Position numbers and translations under genes: made by a program. A stretch of 64,000 bases of DNA, from NCBI GenBank assembly GCA_022747635.1, contig JAKTNV010000006.1, forward strand, positions 92,289,734 through 92,353,733. The letters run 5' to 3'. A model generated the notes under the pieces. The model was given only the letters and a program-made list of their open reading frames with translations. It was not told the DNA's origin and did no database searches. Shown in pieces: positions 61,603 through 64,000 of this stretch (position 1 is its first letter; the number at the start of each line of letters is the position of its first letter). Source of the stretch: Hetaerina americana (Eukaryota > Arthropoda > Insecta > Odonata > Calopterygidae).

Positions 61603-61857
61603 GGAAAAGAAATTGGTGGGTGGAGATAAACCCGGCCTTGGTATTAGCCTACTCTTTACGAAAGTTGCCAAGGCATCCGCTGCTTAACATCCCATCCGAC
61701 GGATGGCGTACTCACTCAAAGTGCCCTTCACAAAGCCCCTCAAGTAGGGATCGACATACCGCTGAAAAATATTCAACACCACCGGGATTTGAACCCAAGC
61801 CCTCTGGGTGGGAAGCCAGTACAATAGCCACCACACAGTTTTAACTCACGAAGTCAT
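61603..61857 (-). repeat. tRNA-derived SINE family 2, minus-strand copy
   Basis: Read on the minus strand, the head gives GTGGTGGCTATTGTACTGGC and the B box GGTTCAAATCCCGG, then GATCCCTACTTGAGGGGC, GGGCACTTTGAGTGAGTACG and TTTCGTAAAGAGTAGGCT. It aligns over its whole length with the copy at 38,404 but lacks that copy's internal duplication. Confidence 0.82.
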
Positions 61858-61871
61858 CATCAGGTGAAGTA

Positions 61872-63132
61872 CAAAGGTAATCCCAGAAGTACCCGAACCA
61901 ACAAAAAAAACAAAAATTTTGGAAAAAAATAAATTTATTTTTGAACATAATCTCCTTTCAGCCCTATAAACTTTTCCGAGTGATGTTCAATAAGTTCAAT
62001 ACCCTTTTTATAATAAGACTTATCTTACTCCTAAAAATAGCCATCAACTGCCGACTTCACTTCTTCAGTTGAAAAATCTTTAACCACAGAGCAATTTTTT
62101 CAAGTTTGCGTACAGAAAATGATCAGAGGGGGCTAAATCCAGTAAATAGGGTTCATGAGGTAGCAAATCAAACTTAAATGCATGAATTTTGTCCATTGCA
62201 ATAATGGATTTGTGAGCTGTTGCATTGCCTTTATGAAACAACTCTTTCTTCTCAGCCAAATTGGGCCAATTTTGCTTGCGGTAAGTTTGCATAGTACTCA
62301 CCATTGATAGTTTTTCCTTTTTCAAGACAGTCAATGAAAATTATCCCACATTCATCCCAAAAAACGGATGCCATGACCTTGCCTGCAGATGGAACGGTCT
62401 TTGCCTTCTAGGAGCCGATTGTCCCTTTTGAATCCATTGTTTTGATTGTTCTTCTGTCCCGGGTGTGAAGTAATAGACCCATGTTTAATTTATGCGCATG
62501 AAAATTCTGCTATGTTGCTGTGAAACTTTGCTAAACACTCAATTCAAACTTCTTCACGGCACTGGTTTTGCTCGAGTGTGAGCAAATGCCGCATGCATCT
62601 TGCACACAGCTTTCTCATGTCCAAATTTTCAGTTAATATGAGATGTACCACACTTTTTGAAATGTGTACCATGTCTGCTAGCTTAGGTACTTTCAGTCGA
62701 CGATCATCCAGTATCACTTTGTGGATTTTCTTCACCGTTTCTGGAGTCGTCACCTCATTTGTTCAACCAATGCAATGCTTGTCTTGACAGCTAGTACGGC
62801 CTCGTTTAAACTCTGTTACCAAATAGTTTACTGTTGTAAACAAAGGAGCAGACTCATCCGGAGTAAAATCCGGTTCACCTTATATATTGGTTGGACTGAC
62901 GCCTTTCAAATTAAAAGTATTCTAACACGTAACGATGACCAATTTTCTCTATTTTCACAAATTCACTAAAAAAAGTTCACTATTGATGGCTGCCAAACAA
63001 ATACTAAACAACGTGGTGTCTTCAAACTTGAAACATATGGTTTATAGATTGCATACTTTCTAATACAGTGATATTTTTCATATAACTACAGCCATCTATA
63101 GTTCAGGCCGGGTACTTCTGGGCCTCCCCGTG
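61872..63132 (-). mobile_element. Decayed mariner element (second family)
   Basis: Imperfect terminal repeats (AATCCCAGAAGTACCCG at the left; CGGGTACTTCTGGGCCTCC at the right), flanked by TA at 61,870 and 63,133. The minus-strand frame at 62,753-62,544 carries a transposase helix-turn-helix (VKKIHKVILDDRRLKVPKLA). The frame at 62,334-62,080 carries the end of the catalytic domain: KGNATAHKS (second Asp replaced by Gly-Asn context), then LLPHEPYLLDLAPSDHFLY with the third Asp. Several frameshifts; inactive. Confidence 0.85.
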
Positions 63133-63147
63133 TACACAGGATTTATA

Positions 63148-63846
63148 CAGTAGAGAGAGAAGAGGAAATGTTTGTGAAGTGGGAGGAGGGGAAAGAGAAG
63201 GGAAACTGGTGTGTGTATGGGGGAAGGGGGAGAGGGCGGTTGGGTATGGCGTCAGGGGATAGGAGAGGGGCTGTGGAGCAGAGGGAGGTCAAGGAGGGGG
63301 AAGCGGGAGGAATATATCAGGTCATCAACTAATATACCCTTATAATGACTCTTCTTGGAAATTTATAAATGTTCCAAGGCATCTAATCTTAAACCCTTCT
63401 TCTCCAAATGTAAAATCTCAGAAACAAAGTCAGTTGTGTGGTTATTGTCCATTAATCGCTTCGCAAAATTGGAAGAAAGATTTCTGTTTTGGAAGCAGCC
63501 GTAATATTCTTTCACACGTTCATGGAATTTTCCCCCGGTTTGTCCAATGTAAATAGCAGAGCACTCACGATACAATTTATACACTCCACTGTTTTCCACT
63601 ATGGGAATTTTGTCCTTGCTCTTATATAAACTTTTTACCTAGTTTATCTAAGAGCAAGGGCAAAATTTTATATATTTTAAATTAGACAAATAGACAAAAA
63701 AAATTTTCTCTCTGTTCCACGGCCCCTCTCCCCCCCCTGACACCATACCCAACCGCCCTCTCCCCATTACACACACACCAGTTTCCTTTCTCTTTCCCCT
63801 CCTCTCCCTCCAACAACACTGCCCCCCTCCTCTTCTCTCTCTACTA
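63148..63846 (-). mobile_element. Penelope-like fragment between inverted repeats
   Basis: A GIY-YIG fragment on the minus strand (63,599-63,363: SGVYKLYRECSAIYIGQTGG, then AKRLMDNNHTTDF) is flanked by two roughly 138-bp arms in inverted orientation: 63,148-63,286 and 63,707-63,846. Both contain TAGAGAGAGAAGAGG, GAAACTGGTGTGTGT and GAGGGCGGTTGGGTATGG or their complements. Penelope-type elements are known to have terminal repeats in direct or inverted orientation. The RT is absent. Confidence 0.78.
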
Positions 63847-64000
63847 TATCTACATCTACGTAATACACCGCAAGCCGCCGCAAGGGCATGTGGCGGGGGG
63901 TGTTAGGTCACCAACCGTAAAAAGTAACAATACCACATGCAAAACAACAACATGGAAAATTACATTACACCCACAGCAGTGCACACACTCATGCAAAAAT
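63847..64000 (-). mobile_element. 3' end of a CR1-like LINE, running off the window
   Basis: CTACATCTACGTAATACACC and the CCGCCGCAAG...GTGTGGCGG stem match the tail and 3' UTR of the LINE at 25,776 in the same orientation. The body would lie beyond 64,000. Confidence 0.88.

Noticed and set aside
59813..64000. Further ZIP-transporter exons
   Set aside because: No open segment between splice signals shows the His-rich loop or later ZIP helices; remaining exons are presumed outside the window.

Overview
This is animal nuclear DNA, most likely from an arthropod. Host coding sequence is confined to the right third, in short exons with GT/AG introns. The rest is densely packed with transposable elements of types common in arthropods: mariner, RTE-like and CR1-like LINEs, Penelope-like elements, tRNA-derived SINEs and an R2-like remnant. 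I cannot name the species. There is no operon structure, CRISPR array or bacterial signal.

Layout. Positions 1-3,620 are GC/CpG-rich, purine/pyrimidine-biased DNA with a (CA)n(TA)n microsatellite and no gene I can defend. 3,620-8,127 is AT-rich and essentially unannotated. 8,128-9,434 is a complete mariner with an intact transposase. 13,275-16,254 is a nest of a broken, inverted RTE copy, two tRNA-SINEs, and two copies of a 753-bp mariner deletion derivative. 16,252-20,402 is an intact Penelope-like element (935-aa RT plus GIY-YIG endonuclease) in tandem with a partial copy. 20,455-21,525 is an RTE copy lacking its RT core. 21,531-23,284 is the most unusual unit: a perfect 12-bp hairpin one base upstream of a long RT-RNase H reading frame interrupted only by two in-frame TAG codons. 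I cannot assign it to a standard clade. 25,776-29,942 holds two near-identical CR1-like LINE copies head to head, a potential hairpin with arms of about 1.6 kb. An R2-like RT remnant, a Penelope fragment and a mosaic of RTE fragments follow to 33.4 kb. A nearly full-length RTE copy lies at 33.5-36.6 kb and an older one at 40.8-44.5 kb, the latter carrying two smaller nested insertions. A decayed mariner ends at 48.1 kb.

Host genes. On the minus strand, 58,641 to 49,031 is a six-exon gene for a homolog of glycosylated lysosomal membrane protein (GLMP/NCU-G1). All splice junctions are consistent and the conceptual product is 397 aa. Its introns carry a mariner deletion derivative, old LINE pieces, a Penelope fragment, and an RTE remnant with a hairpin-terminated insertion. 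Divergent from it, from 59,480 on the plus strand, are the first two exons of a ZIP-family (SLC39A1-like) zinc transporter that runs off the window. The 838 bp between the two start codons is a candidate bidirectional promoter.

Themes. TA dinucleotide tracts recur at retroelement ends and serve as insertion sites for later elements. Several retroelement copies sit in inverted head-to-head pairs. Two unrelated RTE copies carry insertions of 114 and 117 bp with 13-14-bp target duplications; both begin TATATT and end in a fold-back that runs to the 3' duplication. These may be a small undescribed class of element.
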